Under the pieces are notes generated by a model. That model was not told the DNA's origin and did not search any database. It worked only from the letters and a program-made list of their open reading frames with translations. A program made the position numbers and the translations under genes. DNA of 64,000 bases from Melastoma dodecandrum (taxonomy: Eukaryota; Streptophyta; Magnoliopsida; Myrtales; Melastomataceae), in NCBI GenBank assembly GCA_029817715.1, contig JARUPY010000005.1:62001-126000 (forward strand), in the 5' to 3' direction. Below, in pieces: positions 1 through 10,751 of this stretch. Numbering within the stretch: the first letter of the stretch is position 1; every line of letters begins with the position of its first letter.

Positions 1-571
1 AATATGGTGCGGTAATCTGATGTTATACTCCAAATTTTTCACATATTGACCTAAAACTCCTCACAATCCACGTGAATCTGTGCACTTCTCTTTCATATGT
101 ATATTAAGTATTTCCTTCATAGAGGAATTTGCTATCAAACATAAATTTTCTTCAAACATCGCTTTGTACCCTTTCTCTACAAGCTGATAGAAAATAAAAA
201 GATTTTGTACAATCTTGGGTGCATATAAAACATCACTAATCAACATTGCACCATCAGGATCATCAATGGCTACATCCTTTCCCCTAAATAGCAATGTAAT
301 CACTAATTCCGATCCACTCGAGTACAAAAAGTTTGAACTAGCTTTGCCGATGACTTCTCATCGTATGTCATATGGTGAGTACATCCGTTATCCGCCAAAT
401 AGCTTTACGAGTCATACCAATAACAAAACATGATGATATAAGCATATGCTCTATCTCATTATTCGCATTAGCTTCTATATCATTTTGCCGAGGATGTTTC
501 TCTTAACAAAAAACTCATCAATATGCCCAAACTTTGACAACCATTACACTTCACATCTGTCTCCTCTAACA
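1..571 (-). pseudogene. Ty1/copia gag-pol remnant, 3' half (zinc knuckle, protease, GAG-pre-integrase)
   Basis: Read on the minus strand, 327-61 gives an 88-residue stretch of the copia type that follows the protease. It includes VLYAPKIVQNLF and QLVEKGYKAMFEENLCLI, matching the known copia pattern of a DVL-P-L--NL core, then QL-E-GY, then C-I (GAG-pre-integrase). Further upstream (about 555-495) is a gag CCHC knuckle beginning KCNGC, and between them is a broken version of the protease block that normally reads DSGC-NHMT. Stops and single-base shifts separate these pieces, so the gene is dead. It continues beyond position 1. The 5' part of the same gene lies on the far side of the MULE, at 9871 onward. 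Confidence 0.82.
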
Positions 572-580
572 CTTGAAATG
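572..580. repeat. left target-site duplication of the MULE
   Basis: CTTGAAATG immediately precedes the left TIR and is repeated exactly after the right TIR at 9862-9870. Nine bases is the expected length for this superfamily. Confidence 0.95.
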
Positions 581-1341
581 GGAAGCGGCTAACGGTACGT
601 GCACGTAACCGTTACGTAGTTTATTAATTAATACTAAGGAAAAGTAGTAAATTTTACTAAAAGTTGACCGTTACTAACGAAGTCAACGCGAAAGTAGTAA
701 AAAAAGTAGTAAATTTTACTACTTTTCGGTCAACCTTTAGTAAAGTCAACGCAAAGGTAGTAAAAAAGTATGTAAATTTTACTACTTTTTCACTGTTCAC
801 TCCAGTTCAATTTTACTACTTCTGCGCTGACTTTACTAAAATATTTCCATTAGTAACGTCAACGCAGATGTAGTAAAAAAGGTAGTAAAATTTACTCCTT
901 ATTTTACAACTTCTGCGTTGACTTTACGAAATTTTTTCGTATTTTAGTAAAGTCAAACCAGTTGTAGTAAAAAAAGGAGTAAAATTTACTACTTTTTTTA
1001 CTACATCTGCGTTGACGTTACTAACGGAAATGTTTTAGTAAAGTCAGCGCAATGTTAGTAAAAAAGGTAGTAAATTTTACTACTTTGGACTGTACGAATG
1101 ACGCCGATAAGTAGTATCTGTTTACTAATTCTGGCGGTTTTGTTAGTAAAAAGCTCTTCCTCTTAGTAATTTTTACTAATTTTGAGCCCTTTTTACTAAA
1201 AAAAGTAGTAATCAGTTACTAAAAAATGAAGTCATTTACGAACAAATTTACTACTTTGAACAGTGTTCCCGAACCTAACACCGATCCTATTTATGTTGTG
1301 AAATTACCTCTCTACCCTGGTTACTACACTTGTTACTAATT
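581..1341 (+). repeat. left terminal inverted repeat of the MULE
   Basis: These 761 bases are the near-perfect reverse complement of 9101-9861. Differences are scattered single bases, for example GGTACG against GGAACG close to the tip. Pairing ends at the AATT of 1338-1341. The interior is an array of AGTAAAATTTACT-type self-complementary words separated by GTCAACGC-type words. A 69-residue ORF that appears in mirror image in both TIRs is a by-product of this repeat. Confidence 0.95.
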
Positions 1342-1963
1342 TACTAAACATATTACTAATTTTGTTATCATTCTGTTGAACTGCGTAAATATTACTAATG
1401 TAATTACTAATTATGAGGTGTATTAGTCGTAAAATTTACTAACGTTCAGAAACTCTCATCTGCATTTAATATAATATTGGTAAAGCAATTGTCGTTGGAT
1501 TTGGGTTTCCTGGCTACACGTCGCCCCCGATTTCCTGCTGCAGGTCGGGTGCTACCCAGATCTTCAGTTCGCCGTCGTCTTCAACCCAGAGACATTCCGC
1601 AGGTCATCCTCCGAGATCTTCGGCCGGAGGGCATCGTCCGAGGTCTTCGGCATCGTCCCTCCTCTTCGCCAGCAGCTGGAATTTGCTGGTCATCTTCTTC
1701 CGCCCCAGCTGGTTCGACAAGGGAGCGTTGTTGGGCTGCAGCTGGTTCATCTGGTTGGGATTGTGTTGGTTTTCGGGTTTGGGTCGTCGTTGGTGGGAAG
1801 AAATGAAAAGTGTATTGAAAGCGGAGAAGTCGAGATTCGGTGAAGAACATGATGTTGATCTTGCATTTATTATTCATCATCCCTAGTGTATTGATAACCT
1901 TTCATCATTACTGTGAATGTAGGTGACCATGATGTTCAGCACTTTTTCAATATAATCAGTGAT
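1342..1963 (+). promoter_or_regulatory. transposase leader: GC-rich block and probable intron
   Basis: Inside the TIR the sequence stays AT-rich to about 1480. It then becomes GC- and CpG-rich (about 1490-1790), with repeated GAGGTCTTCGGC-like words and an open 109-codon frame at 1477-1806. A plausible splice acceptor ending in AG lies at 1921-1922, just before the transposase frame. I read this as a non-coding first exon, or a short coding one, followed by an intron. It resembles the GC-rich block upstream of the Ulp1-like gene at the other end. Confidence 0.4.
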
Positions 1964-3992
1964 ATGAACGAAGAACAGATGTTGAATATGTGTTTTAGTA
2001 CTGCCGAAGAAGTTGAAGAGTTCATTAAAATGTATGCAATGGTTCATGGTTTTTCTGTTCGTAAAAGAGATCGGCAGAAATTAAGAAACGGTGAATGCGT
2101 GATGAGAAAGTGGGTTTGTTCAAGGGAAGGCGGGTGTTCCGATGTTCCTATGTTGACAGCGAGAAGTCGGGTTCGTGCATCTGTGAAGAATGGTTGCAAG
2201 TGTTTCTTTAAAGCGAGAGTGGAGGTTAATGGGCAATGGAATTTCGTCGCAATTAAGTTGGAACACAATCATGACATGGTGAGCGAATGTCTGTCATATT
2301 TTATGCGAGAAAGGCGGCAAGTTTGCGACGAAGATATGACATTTGTCCGTCGAATGCTTGACGTTGGTTTTAGACAGTGTGATATTATGCTACTAGTAGT
2401 ACACGCATTTGGTGGACACTCACGTGCCGGTTTCCTATTGAAGGACCTAAATAACCGAAAGTTGAAGGAAGACTCTGCTGGGGTGGCTGGTCGTTGTGAT
2501 TCAGTCCTTACATATCTTCTATGTAGGAGGAACAGTGACAGTGGTATGGCGTTCCAATCACATGTGGAAAATAATGAAGTGACACGCATATATTGGGCGG
2601 ACAGTACCTCAATCACTGATTACCAATCATTCGGCGATGTCGTAGCACTAGACTCAACGTTCAAGACAAACAATTATGGAATGCCAATGGTGATCATCGT
2701 CGGGGTCAATCATCACCATCAAACTACCGTAATGGGAGTTTGATGGGAGGAAAACATCCTGTCAGCGTGGTCACTGACGCGGACAAAGCGATGATTGCTT
2801 CAGTGAGAGAAGTATGGCCATTGTCAAGGCATAGGTTATGTCTCTGGCATTTTAGTCGGAATATCAACTGTCGTGTACAGGACCCCGGAATGCGAGCCCG
2901 TCTTTCGTCATTCATGTACAATAGTAGACCAAGTGAGGAAGTTGAAGAGGAGTGGTCGTCTTTACTTAGCCATACAGGATCCATAAGCGTTAGATGGCTA
3001 CAACAAATTTATGCATGCCGACATATGTGGTGGCAAACGTATCTTCATGGTCATTTCTGGGCAGAACTTAGAAGCACTCAACGATGCGAACGAATGCATC
3101 GTTACATGAAGGGATATGTCGACAGCAAACATAAACTGCATGACTTCGTTAACAATTTCGAGCGCGCAGTTGCAGATCTTCGTCACAAGCAATACGAAGA
3201 GGACTTCAAATCAATGCATAAGGCATTCAGGCCAAGTACGATGTTGCGTCAACTTGAGGAGGATGCAAGTCAGTTGTACACCCTCAGTTCTTTCCGTAGA
3301 GTTCAGTCAGAAATGAAAAAGGAAGCTCGTTTCTATGTGGAAGATTTAGTCGACGGGAATATAGCGAGGGTATACAGTATTTCGTGTTATGACGGCGAGC
3401 GTCGATGCGTGCAAGTGTCATCTGCAAAACAAAATGTCCAACTCAGCTGCAGCTGCTTACATTATGAGACATTTGGTTTTCCGTGTGCACACCTCTTCCA
3501 CGTGATGAAAATTGAAGGATTCTTCACCATACCAAAGCATCTAGTCAATGGACAAAGTTAGCAAAAAGTGCAAATCCTGAAGTTGCATCTGGCTGTGAAT
3601 ACGGGGTGGACATCAATAGTTTACGACAAGGTATTCTCCTGACCTCATGCTGGCGTATGTGTTTTCTTGGTGGTTCATCAGAAAAAGCATTTCGGATGCT
3701 GCAAAAAAAGATTCTGTCACTAACGTTGGAGTTGGAGAGTAGTACTGTGGAAAATGAAGGCGTAAGAAGTATTGATGATCGCGTCACGTTTAATTTCGGT
3801 GACCAGCTTAAAGAGTATGTCTTTCACGGTATGAATGAAGAAACGTGCACGGGTCCCTCTGAACGGGGTTATGATCGGGGCAACAATAACGAGAAACGGC
3901 CGAATGTATGTAGTGAAACTTCTTCCGGATCAGGCGAGGATATGCGTTGCGAAGATAACTCCGTTTATGGTCAGTGGAATATGTACCCTTAA
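1964..3992 (+). pseudogene. MULE transposase, FAR1/MuDR type, frameshifted
   Basis: The transposase would bind the TIRs in the nucleus and catalyse cut-and-paste. The first ATG in frame is at 1964; the frame is open further upstream, but only from a GTG. A FAR1-type zinc-binding domain comes first (about 1990-2280: FSTAEEVEEF, C-C and HNH residues). The catalytic core follows, with Asp in ALDSTF (2651-2653), Asp in VTDADK (2776-2778), CLWH (2839-2850) and Glu in RCERMH (3088-3090). A SWIM zinc finger C-S-C...C-A-H sits at 3448-3492, then an acidic tail ending at 3992. Two breaks disable the gene. At about 2735-2745 the frame shifts and the residues usual between VMG and MGGKHP in this family are missing. 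At about 3545-3560 one base is lost before WTKLAKS. Confidence 0.93.
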
Positions 3993-4636
3993 TTGGAAAT
4001 TTCGACAGCATAATTGCAGAATTTGGACTAAGCCACAACCTGTTCATTCACTTACAAAAGGTACATATGTCAAAATGACTTTTCCATAAGCAAATCTACA
4101 TGTTTCAGTATTTCTACTTCTTTTGACCAGGTTGGTAGCTATTACAACAAAGGGCTACAGAAAGTGTGGCACAAGTTGACTGCAACGTAACCTACATGGT
4201 GATGTTAGTTGATGCTACAGCCTGGATGTACAGGATGCATGTCATCAGTCCTTTGTCTATCGACCTGCATCCCATGTTGAAGCGTCACTGCTATCTGGCT
4301 TCTTACTCTTCTTGTTGGCATCATCTTTAAGTTTCTGCTGTACTCTTTTCTTAACCTCATTCCCAGGCCATTTGATCATGCTAACAACGAGCCTCAACCT
4401 GTCAGCAATGCCTACGGTCTAAACCGCACATACAATATGGCATGTAATGAGCACTGTTAGTGCAAACATAAGAGAGAACACCATATCCAGATTTCACCCA
4501 TGCCTCAACTCCAACACAGGTGGGACGATGTACCCTTAATAATGCGAACTGTGGGTAAGACAGTAATGCTAGGAATGATTTGATGCACTTACCACTTCCT
4601 CAGCACGTAATGGGGGTTCAGCCAATGTCATGAATT
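3993..4636. other. region between the convergent MULE genes
   Basis: No conserved coding sequence is visible. The stretch must hold the 3' ends of both the transposase (plus) and the Ulp1-like gene (minus). A plus-strand reading frame at 3835-4089 overlaps the transposase tail in another frame and is not convincing. Confidence 0.5.
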
Positions 4637-7600
4637 TCATGACATATATTCCACATTCGGTCCTGCAAACGCAGCAATACAGAATTTGTGTAACCATTGC
4701 AACCACTTCATTATGTTTAAAATGTAATTGGAAAGCGGGCGTTTCACGTACTCATTCCCGGCAGCCATCTGGTCGGGGACGTTCGGCGGATATTTAATTT
4801 TCCAGCTGCAAATGTCTGGTAATTGATACCCCTTTGCCTTGGATTTCACACGATTCTCTTCCATTACGACGCTTAGGAGCTTTATTACACGATGATGAAG
4901 CTGTGCTCTACCCCCGACGTTGGACAGTTTTTTGTACATTGTGTCCATTATGAGGACTTCTTCTGTCCTGAATGACACAATCTGTAATGCCCAATGTGAT
5001 TCTGCGATACATAGCGGTATGAAAATCTGCATATGGGCAACGCACATTCACTTTCAGAAACGAAGAACATGGCATTGTACGTACATTACGAAATGTACGA
5101 CTACCGGGAGATAGGGACGAAGATAGCTACATGGAGAGGGTGCTTACCCATTGCACTTCCTGGTTCTTCCCAATGTGAGACTTGAAGTGCGCATACAAGG
5201 CTGCGACATTATGTTTGGTTATGACGGGCATTTTGGCAGCACTATACTGCGTCGATGCAAGATTCTGAGATCGGCTGTTGGTTAGATCAGGTTACCGTAA
5301 GGACGATGAGGGATTTCATGTTTATGAGCACTTACCCCTAACCAACTTGGAAGGTACCAAATCCTTTTCTTTTCGGGATCCATGCTACTCTGAAGTATCA
5401 CGGCGTGGAAGTCTATAATCTGCAACAACGAATAGTGGCACATACACTCTTATGGGTTACTCCTAATTTAAGGATAGTAATTAAAGATGTAAGCTTACAT
5501 CGCTGTCTATCCATCTTCGTGGCAAAAGCGATAGCATCGCATGCCTATTAACGTGTGCGGACTCGGTCATACAAAGACATTCACTGCAACAAATAATATC
5601 CAAGCCAACACGTTCACCAAACTTAAACAACATCCCAATATCCCAATATCCGAAGACAGTGACACTAACCTATTGTCTCGGTCCTCATTCCAAGCATACT
5701 CAATGACAGACCATTGAGCCGGTGAAAATGTTTTCAGCTCACTAACGGGCACATCCACTAGGAAGTATTTTTGCAGTGCCTAATCATCACAAATTACAAC
5801 AATCCATAAACCTATTAATCGTCATGATGGTCACAGTCGAGTCACGAGGAGTGGGTATGCTGCAGTCCATTTATACCTCAGGGATGGACGACCGTCCACG
5901 CTTTCTTGTCCTTGTTACCGGCTTAGGCGGGACAAATGGACTGCGGTTAAATGAGGACGGCTTCCTGTCTGCCGTACGACGCGTGGTCTTTCTATTGAAG
6001 ACAGCCGTTGTCGATGACCCACTTTCCTGTGATACATAGTGCAGGTTACATAAATGTCAGAGTAATCAACTTCGTTAACAAAAAAAATTTGATCATACGT
6101 CACCTTCAAATGCACTTCAACCGCTTCTCCAACCACTTCCGGATGATCATCCATGGGATGCTCTGCATCGTCATTCACTTGAGTGGTAAGAACAGTATCA
6201 GCTGCTGCACGAAATTCTTCTCCTATCAAATCCTTCTCCTCTGCTGTTCCTGTGGGTGTTCCCGTGCCTTCCTCATTCAGTGCGGCTTCTTCCACTACCT
6301 TCTCCTTTCCTTTGTTCCATTGCAGCAAAATGTTTACACCCTCCTCGGATTTAGTTAGGCTGAAGTCAGATTCAGACGCGACGTTACACCTCACAGCATT
6401 CGGAGGATCCAGCATTGCAGATAGTTTATCCAAAGCTCGCGCAAGTTGTGCTTCACGCGGGTCGGAGTACTCATCGGAGCCTTCTGGCAAATTATGTCGC
6501 ATCTGAGGAGGATGATACGGGACCAAGCTCTTCTCCGACATCATACTGGAGCCTACCTCGACAATAGGAATACTGGTGTCCCTGACTGGCACACCGGAGT
6601 CTGTAGGTGGAGAAATCGGCTTCGACACATGTTCAACCGGGTTCACATCAGCCATTTTAGGTGTGACTCCTCCATCAACACCCTCGAATGCATGATCTTC
6701 CTTTTCGCCTCCTACCACCTTCTCCTCAGACTTACCACGATCTTCTTGCATAACGGGATGACCTTCTCGATGTCTTTCTCGTCTAAGTTCTCTTAGAATA
6801 AATCCCAATTTGCGGACGATGTGCTCATTAGTAGCGTGGAGTCTCATAACAGAAAGTTCCACATTCTGCTTAGAATATAATGACGATAATCAGTAATTGA
6901 AAATCAGGTAGATAAACCAAATGATAAACACATACAGAGCACACCACGAAATGAAGGTTACCTTTAGACGACGCAGCACCACATCCATCTGCCCACATTG
7001 GGTCGCAGGGTCCACTTCTTCGTCGGCGTTACTTTCAACCTCGCGGGATTCCTGTAAAGGGACACAATCAGAATATGACCCGACGACATGTCAAAATTAC
7101 AGAAGTACACATGCAGTAGGCACAATAATCGTACAAGTTCAGCAAGATCAGCATTTGCAACTCGGAATATGGCCTTCAGCCGGTCATCGTCCCAATCCTG
7201 GCATAAAGGAGTACTCCTGCTCGCAGTTCTTGACGTGCTCTCCTCCAATGACTTCTTGCAAGCGTAAAACATCTGGTGGATTAAAAACAGTATCATCAAC
7301 ACAAGCACTTGTTGACATTAATAATTACAACCTAAATACAATGAATAAGCAACACACAGCTAGATAAACCTAAACATTCTCACCAGCAGGAGATGCACAC
7401 AGCCTCCTATATACTTTGCATGATGTCCTTTGAAGGCCCTCACTTGGCTACATAGAGTATCGACCACATGAGTGGCCCAGTCAAACTTGCAGATGGAGCC
7501 GACGTCGCGTGTCGCGAGCAGGTACTCCTTGTCGATGTCGAACGCCGTCGTGGGGCACAGATAGGATCCTAGTATGAATAATACAACCTCCACTTTCCAT

Positions 7601-8206
7601 ACGTCGTCGGCCTGCTCTCTTCTCATCATGCTGCTTTCCACGGACTTAAGAGAAATCTTACCCCTCTTCAGATGCGTTTTCAGCTCCTCATGGACGGTAT
7701 CCATGTGTCCGCTAAACGGGACACCTACTTTCGTAGCCGGAACGCCAAACACCGCCTCCACATCCGAAGAGAGCATTCGATGTTCCACACCGTCGATGAC
7801 CATAACCCTCTTAACAGGGTCGAACAACTTCAGAAGACACTTCAAGGCGTTGTGATGAACTTGCCGACTTGCCAGATGCAGTAGCCCTTCAAATCCTAGA
7901 TCAGAAAGCGCAGCCCTCTTGGCATCGTTAAAAGTATTCAGCACAGCTAACAACTTTCGCGGACTACACCTTGTATAAAGATAATCCTGTAACAATATAT
8001 CCGCGAACACCTCAGTAATAGAATCAGGAATACTGCCAACACTCACAACAAATGGTCATCATCATTACCTTCGGTTTTCGGACACCCTTCGCCTTCCCCT
8101 TTTGAGCCGAAGCTGGTGTGTTGCCTTCAATTCCACCTTCTCCAGGGTCATAACCCGCTGCCTCATGTGAATATTCTCCAACCAAATCAGCAAAATCTCC
8201 GTCCAT
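4637..8206 (-). CDS. Ulp1-like (C48) cysteine protease gene of the MULE, multi-exon
   Basis: C48 proteases remove SUMO-like tags; their role in MULEs is unknown. Approximate exons, read leftward: 8206-8069 (start MDGDFADL); about 8043-7370 (N-terminal domain, LLHLASRQVHHNALKCLL to FKGHHAKYIGGC); about 7270-7150; about 7050-6962; 6870-5915 (charged linker); about 5787-5650; about 5568-5499; 5419-5336; 5246-5148; about 5050-4637 (protease core). Most junctions carry GT/AG; a few are approximate. The core shows His in SHWALQ (4996-4994), Asp in LIMDTM (4945-4943) and Gln in VPDQM (4771-4769). The nucleophile cysteine expected after GNE is absent (sequence reads NEYVKR near 4750). This suggests a short in-frame deletion and a catalytically dead product. 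Confidence 0.85.
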
Positions 8207-8539
8207 ATCTGCACTTCCAAAATCTCAGTCACGGTTCACATTGCATCCCAAATGCATATCAAATTAAAACGAAATGAACATCGGACCCCACTCCAACTAC
8301 ACGCCCAGAAAACAAACCAAATCCAAAGCATAACACGAAGGAAATGAAAAGCCAAAGCAGATCAATACCGAACCAACGCAAACCGAACCAAATCAAATCA
8401 GATTGTGCTTTTACCAGACTCTACCATAACAAGCAAACCATTCCCACTCCCAGGTACACACTTACCGGCACAGACCCAGACCAACTTCAACCCAAGCATG
8501 GGCCAACTCAGCACGAGCACCCACAAACAACAACTCACG

Positions 8540-9065
8540 TCGATGATACGGGAGACGGCCAACACCCACACCCAAACAAATGACGACGTCCACCACTAAC
8601 CCAAACCCTAATGACACGCGAAAACAGGGCACACCAAGCGGAAGCGGGGTAACTTCCAGCCCGCGGCGAACTCCATCGGCAACGCCACGGACGACGAACT
8701 CCATCGGCAACGCCACGGACGGCGGTCGGAAGGGAACGCGCAGCAGGAAGGGACGATCGCCGGGAACCTACCAATGCAAAGAACGGAAACCCGACTCCAA
8801 CTAAAACCCAAGCACGACCCAAATCAGCACGACCCAAGCACGACCCAAATCAGCAACAACGATAACCACCACCCACACCCAAACAAACGACGCCCACCAC
8901 CGACCCGAACCCTAATCAAAGGCGACAATACGTACTGCAAAGCGGAAGCGGGGGAACTTGCAGGAAAGCCGATGGCGAAGTTGATCCGGAACACCACTAA
9001 CGGCGGCTGGAAAGGGAAGCGCACCACGGAGGCGACGGCGGCCGGAAAGGGAAGCTCGGTTACGA
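8540..9065. repeat. degenerate direct duplication upstream of the Ulp1-like gene
   Basis: Two GC-rich units of roughly 200 bases follow one another (about 8558-8760 and about 8866-9065). Both contain ACCCACACCCAAACAAA, an ACCCTAAT word, GCGGAAGCGGGG-AACTT and a closing GGCGG-GGAAGGGAA-CGC stretch. Within the first unit, GAACTCCATCGGCAACGCCACGGACG is itself tandemly doubled (about 8669-8720). A shorter CACGACCCAAATCAGCA doubling lies at about 8812-8855. The block lies between the Ulp1-like start codon and the right TIR and probably contains promoter and leader sequence. Confidence 0.75.
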
Positions 9066-9100
9066 AGGCTACGAAACAAATGACTACTTCGGTCCTCCAG

Positions 9101-9861
9101 AATTAGTAACAAGTGTAGTAACCAGGGTAGAGAGGTAATTTCACAACATAAATAGGATCGGTGTTAGGTTCGGGAACACTGTTCAAAGTAGTAAATTTGT
9201 TCGTAAATGACTTCATTTTTTAGTAACTGATTACTACTTTTTTTAGTAAAAAGGGCTCAAAATTAGTAAAAATTACTAAGAGGAAGAGCTTTTTACTAAC
9301 AAAACCGCCAGAATTAGTAAACAGATACTACTTATCGGCGTCATTCGTACAGTCCAAAGTAGTAAAATTTACTACCTTTTTTACTAACATTGCGCTGACT
9401 TTACTAAAACATTTCCGTTAGTAACGTCAACGCAGATGTAGTAAAAAAAGTAGTAAATTTTACTCCTTTTTTTACTACAACTGGTTTGACTTTACTAAAA
9501 TACGAAAAAATTTCGTAAAGTCAACGCAGAAGTTGTAAAATAAGGAGTAAATTTTACTACTTTTTTTACTACATCTGCGTTGACGTTACTAATGGAAATG
9601 TTTTAGTAAAGTCAGCGCAGAAGTAGTAAAATTGAACTGGAGTGAACAGTGAAAAAGTAGTAAAATTTACATACTTTTTTACTACCTTTGCGTTGACTTT
9701 ACTAAAGGTTGACCGAAAAGTAGTAAAATTTACTACTTTTTTTACTACTTTCGCGTTGACTTCGTTAGTAACGGTCAACTTTTAGTAAAATTTACTACTT
9801 TTCCTTAGTATTAATTAGTAAACTACGTAACGGTTACGTGCACGTTCCGTTAGCCGCTTCC
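9101..9861 (-). repeat. right terminal inverted repeat of the MULE
   Basis: These 761 bases mirror 581-1341, with the same length and internal word array. Its inner end lies about 900 bases upstream of the proposed Ulp1-like start codon, so it may hold that gene's promoter. Confidence 0.95.
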
Positions 9862-9870
9862 CTTGAAATG
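9862..9870. repeat. right target-site duplication of the MULE
   Basis: This is an exact copy of 572-580. In the interrupted copia gag frame (minus strand) it encodes His-Phe-Lys between the two zinc knuckles, which fixes the empty-site sequence. Confidence 0.95.
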
Positions 9871-10105
9871 TTGATGATTTCTGCCTCCAAAATGCGTACA
9901 AGGATCATGTATCTTTCTTTGATCAACGTAACCTCTTAGCTTAGCAGAATATTTGTTTCTGGCTGAACCTTTACATTTCCCTTCTGTACTTCTTTCCTTT
10001 TTTCAGAATATGTCATATTCACCGTCTATATAGATAATATTGTTCATCATATAAAGGTGACGTCGTAGGTAGAAGAAAAACTACTCCCACTCGCTTCCAT
10101 CTCCC
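9871..10105 (-). pseudogene. Ty1/copia gag remnant, 5' half
   Basis: On the minus strand a gag-like start reading MEASGSSFSSTYDV lies at about 10103-10055. It is followed by stops and shifts, then by the first of two gag zinc knuckles (about 9905-9862, PCTH--GRNHQHFK in pattern, with the second cysteine changed). The last codons, CAT TTC AAG, are the MULE target duplication. Read on past the MULE, the sequence continues into the second knuckle at about 555-495. This two-knuckle arrangement, with HPPFKC-type residues joining the knuckles, is known from plant copia gag. The copia element was therefore already here when the MULE inserted. Confidence 0.75.
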
Positions 10106-10470
10106 TCTCTTGAACAAGAACAAGTTCTCAAACACTTCACAAGACTATCACAACTGATCACAAAGCACTCTAATATCAATTATACGTATTCCTGATATTG
10201 GAACCAAACATACAGCAACAGCAGAAACGATAACAAAAGTATAACATATAGTAGAAGAATTTACCGCTATAACTAAATCAGGTTACGCAGACGAATAACT
10301 ATACAATTCTCGTTTGAACTACACACAAGAATTTCTTCAGCGAAATTCTCTGTATTGCTTCGAAGTACAGAAAAGCGCTCCCGAATGTATATCAACGTCT
10401 TAAATTTTAACTTCAGAGGTAACAAAAACCCAGGCCCGCTAACTTGCTATTTTCTAGAGATTCTCGAGTA
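10106..10470 (-). other. possible copia 5' leader and LTR remnant
   Basis: This stretch lies directly upstream of the copia gag start in the minus direction. A weak match to the initiator-Met tRNA primer-binding consensus sits near 10191-10203, with TATCAG as its core. The LTR would lie beyond it, but I cannot define its ends. The stretch abuts the 3' untranslated region of the acyltransferase gene. No other coding sequence is seen here. Confidence 0.3.
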
Positions 10471-10751
10471 TTAAATTAAAAATAACAAACTCCTGTTGAG
10501 AGAACACCGACAATCTTCATCTTCATCCTCAAGCAGACATTGGCATGGGCATTCAAATATTTCCAGAAAATCCAACAAATAGCCCCTGGAACACAGAAAC
10601 CCAACCCCCCCAAACCCAAAATTACCATTTTCTCTTCCAGATATAATTGCAAAATAAAAAGAAGAAAAAGAAGAAAGTTCCAACGTAGACGAGGACGACA
10701 CACGTTTACAAATGGTAAGGAAACTTTGGTGTTTGGGTTGGAGGCGGAAGA
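10471..10751 (-). other. acyltransferase 3' untranslated region
   Basis: This is the sequence just downstream of the stop codon at 10752-10754, without competing features. Plus-strand ORFs across it run antisense to the gene and lack recognisable domains. Confidence 0.5.

Larger units (their letters stand above)
581..9861. mobile_element. Mutator-like transposable element (MULE) with transposase and Ulp1-like gene
   Basis: A 9281-bp element is bounded by long terminal inverted repeats starting GGAAGCGGCTAACGG and flanked by a perfect 9-bp direct repeat. Nine-bp target duplications and long TIRs are the established hallmark of Mutator superfamily elements. It carries a FAR1-type DDE transposase gene on the plus strand and a Ulp1-like cysteine protease gene on the minus strand, transcribed toward each other. 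Plant MULEs carrying Ulp1-like genes are a known type (for example Kaonashi). The near-identical TIRs and perfect duplication point to a fairly young insertion, yet the transposase reading frame is broken, so movement would need a partner element. Confidence 0.95.

Noticed and set aside
664..873. Small ORF repeated in mirror image at 9569-9778, possibly a conserved peptide
   Set aside because: It lies inside the TIRs and exists twice only because the TIRs are inverted copies. Its repeats reflect the TAGTAAA word array.
600..1100. Regularly repeated words, considered as a CRISPR-like or satellite array
   Set aside because: Words are palindromic, irregularly spaced, and confined to the TIRs of a plant transposon.
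1477..1806. 109-residue arginine- and proline-rich ORF as a separate gene
   Set aside because: Composition follows the GC-rich leader block, no domain is visible, and the transposase reading frame starts later, after a likely splice acceptor.
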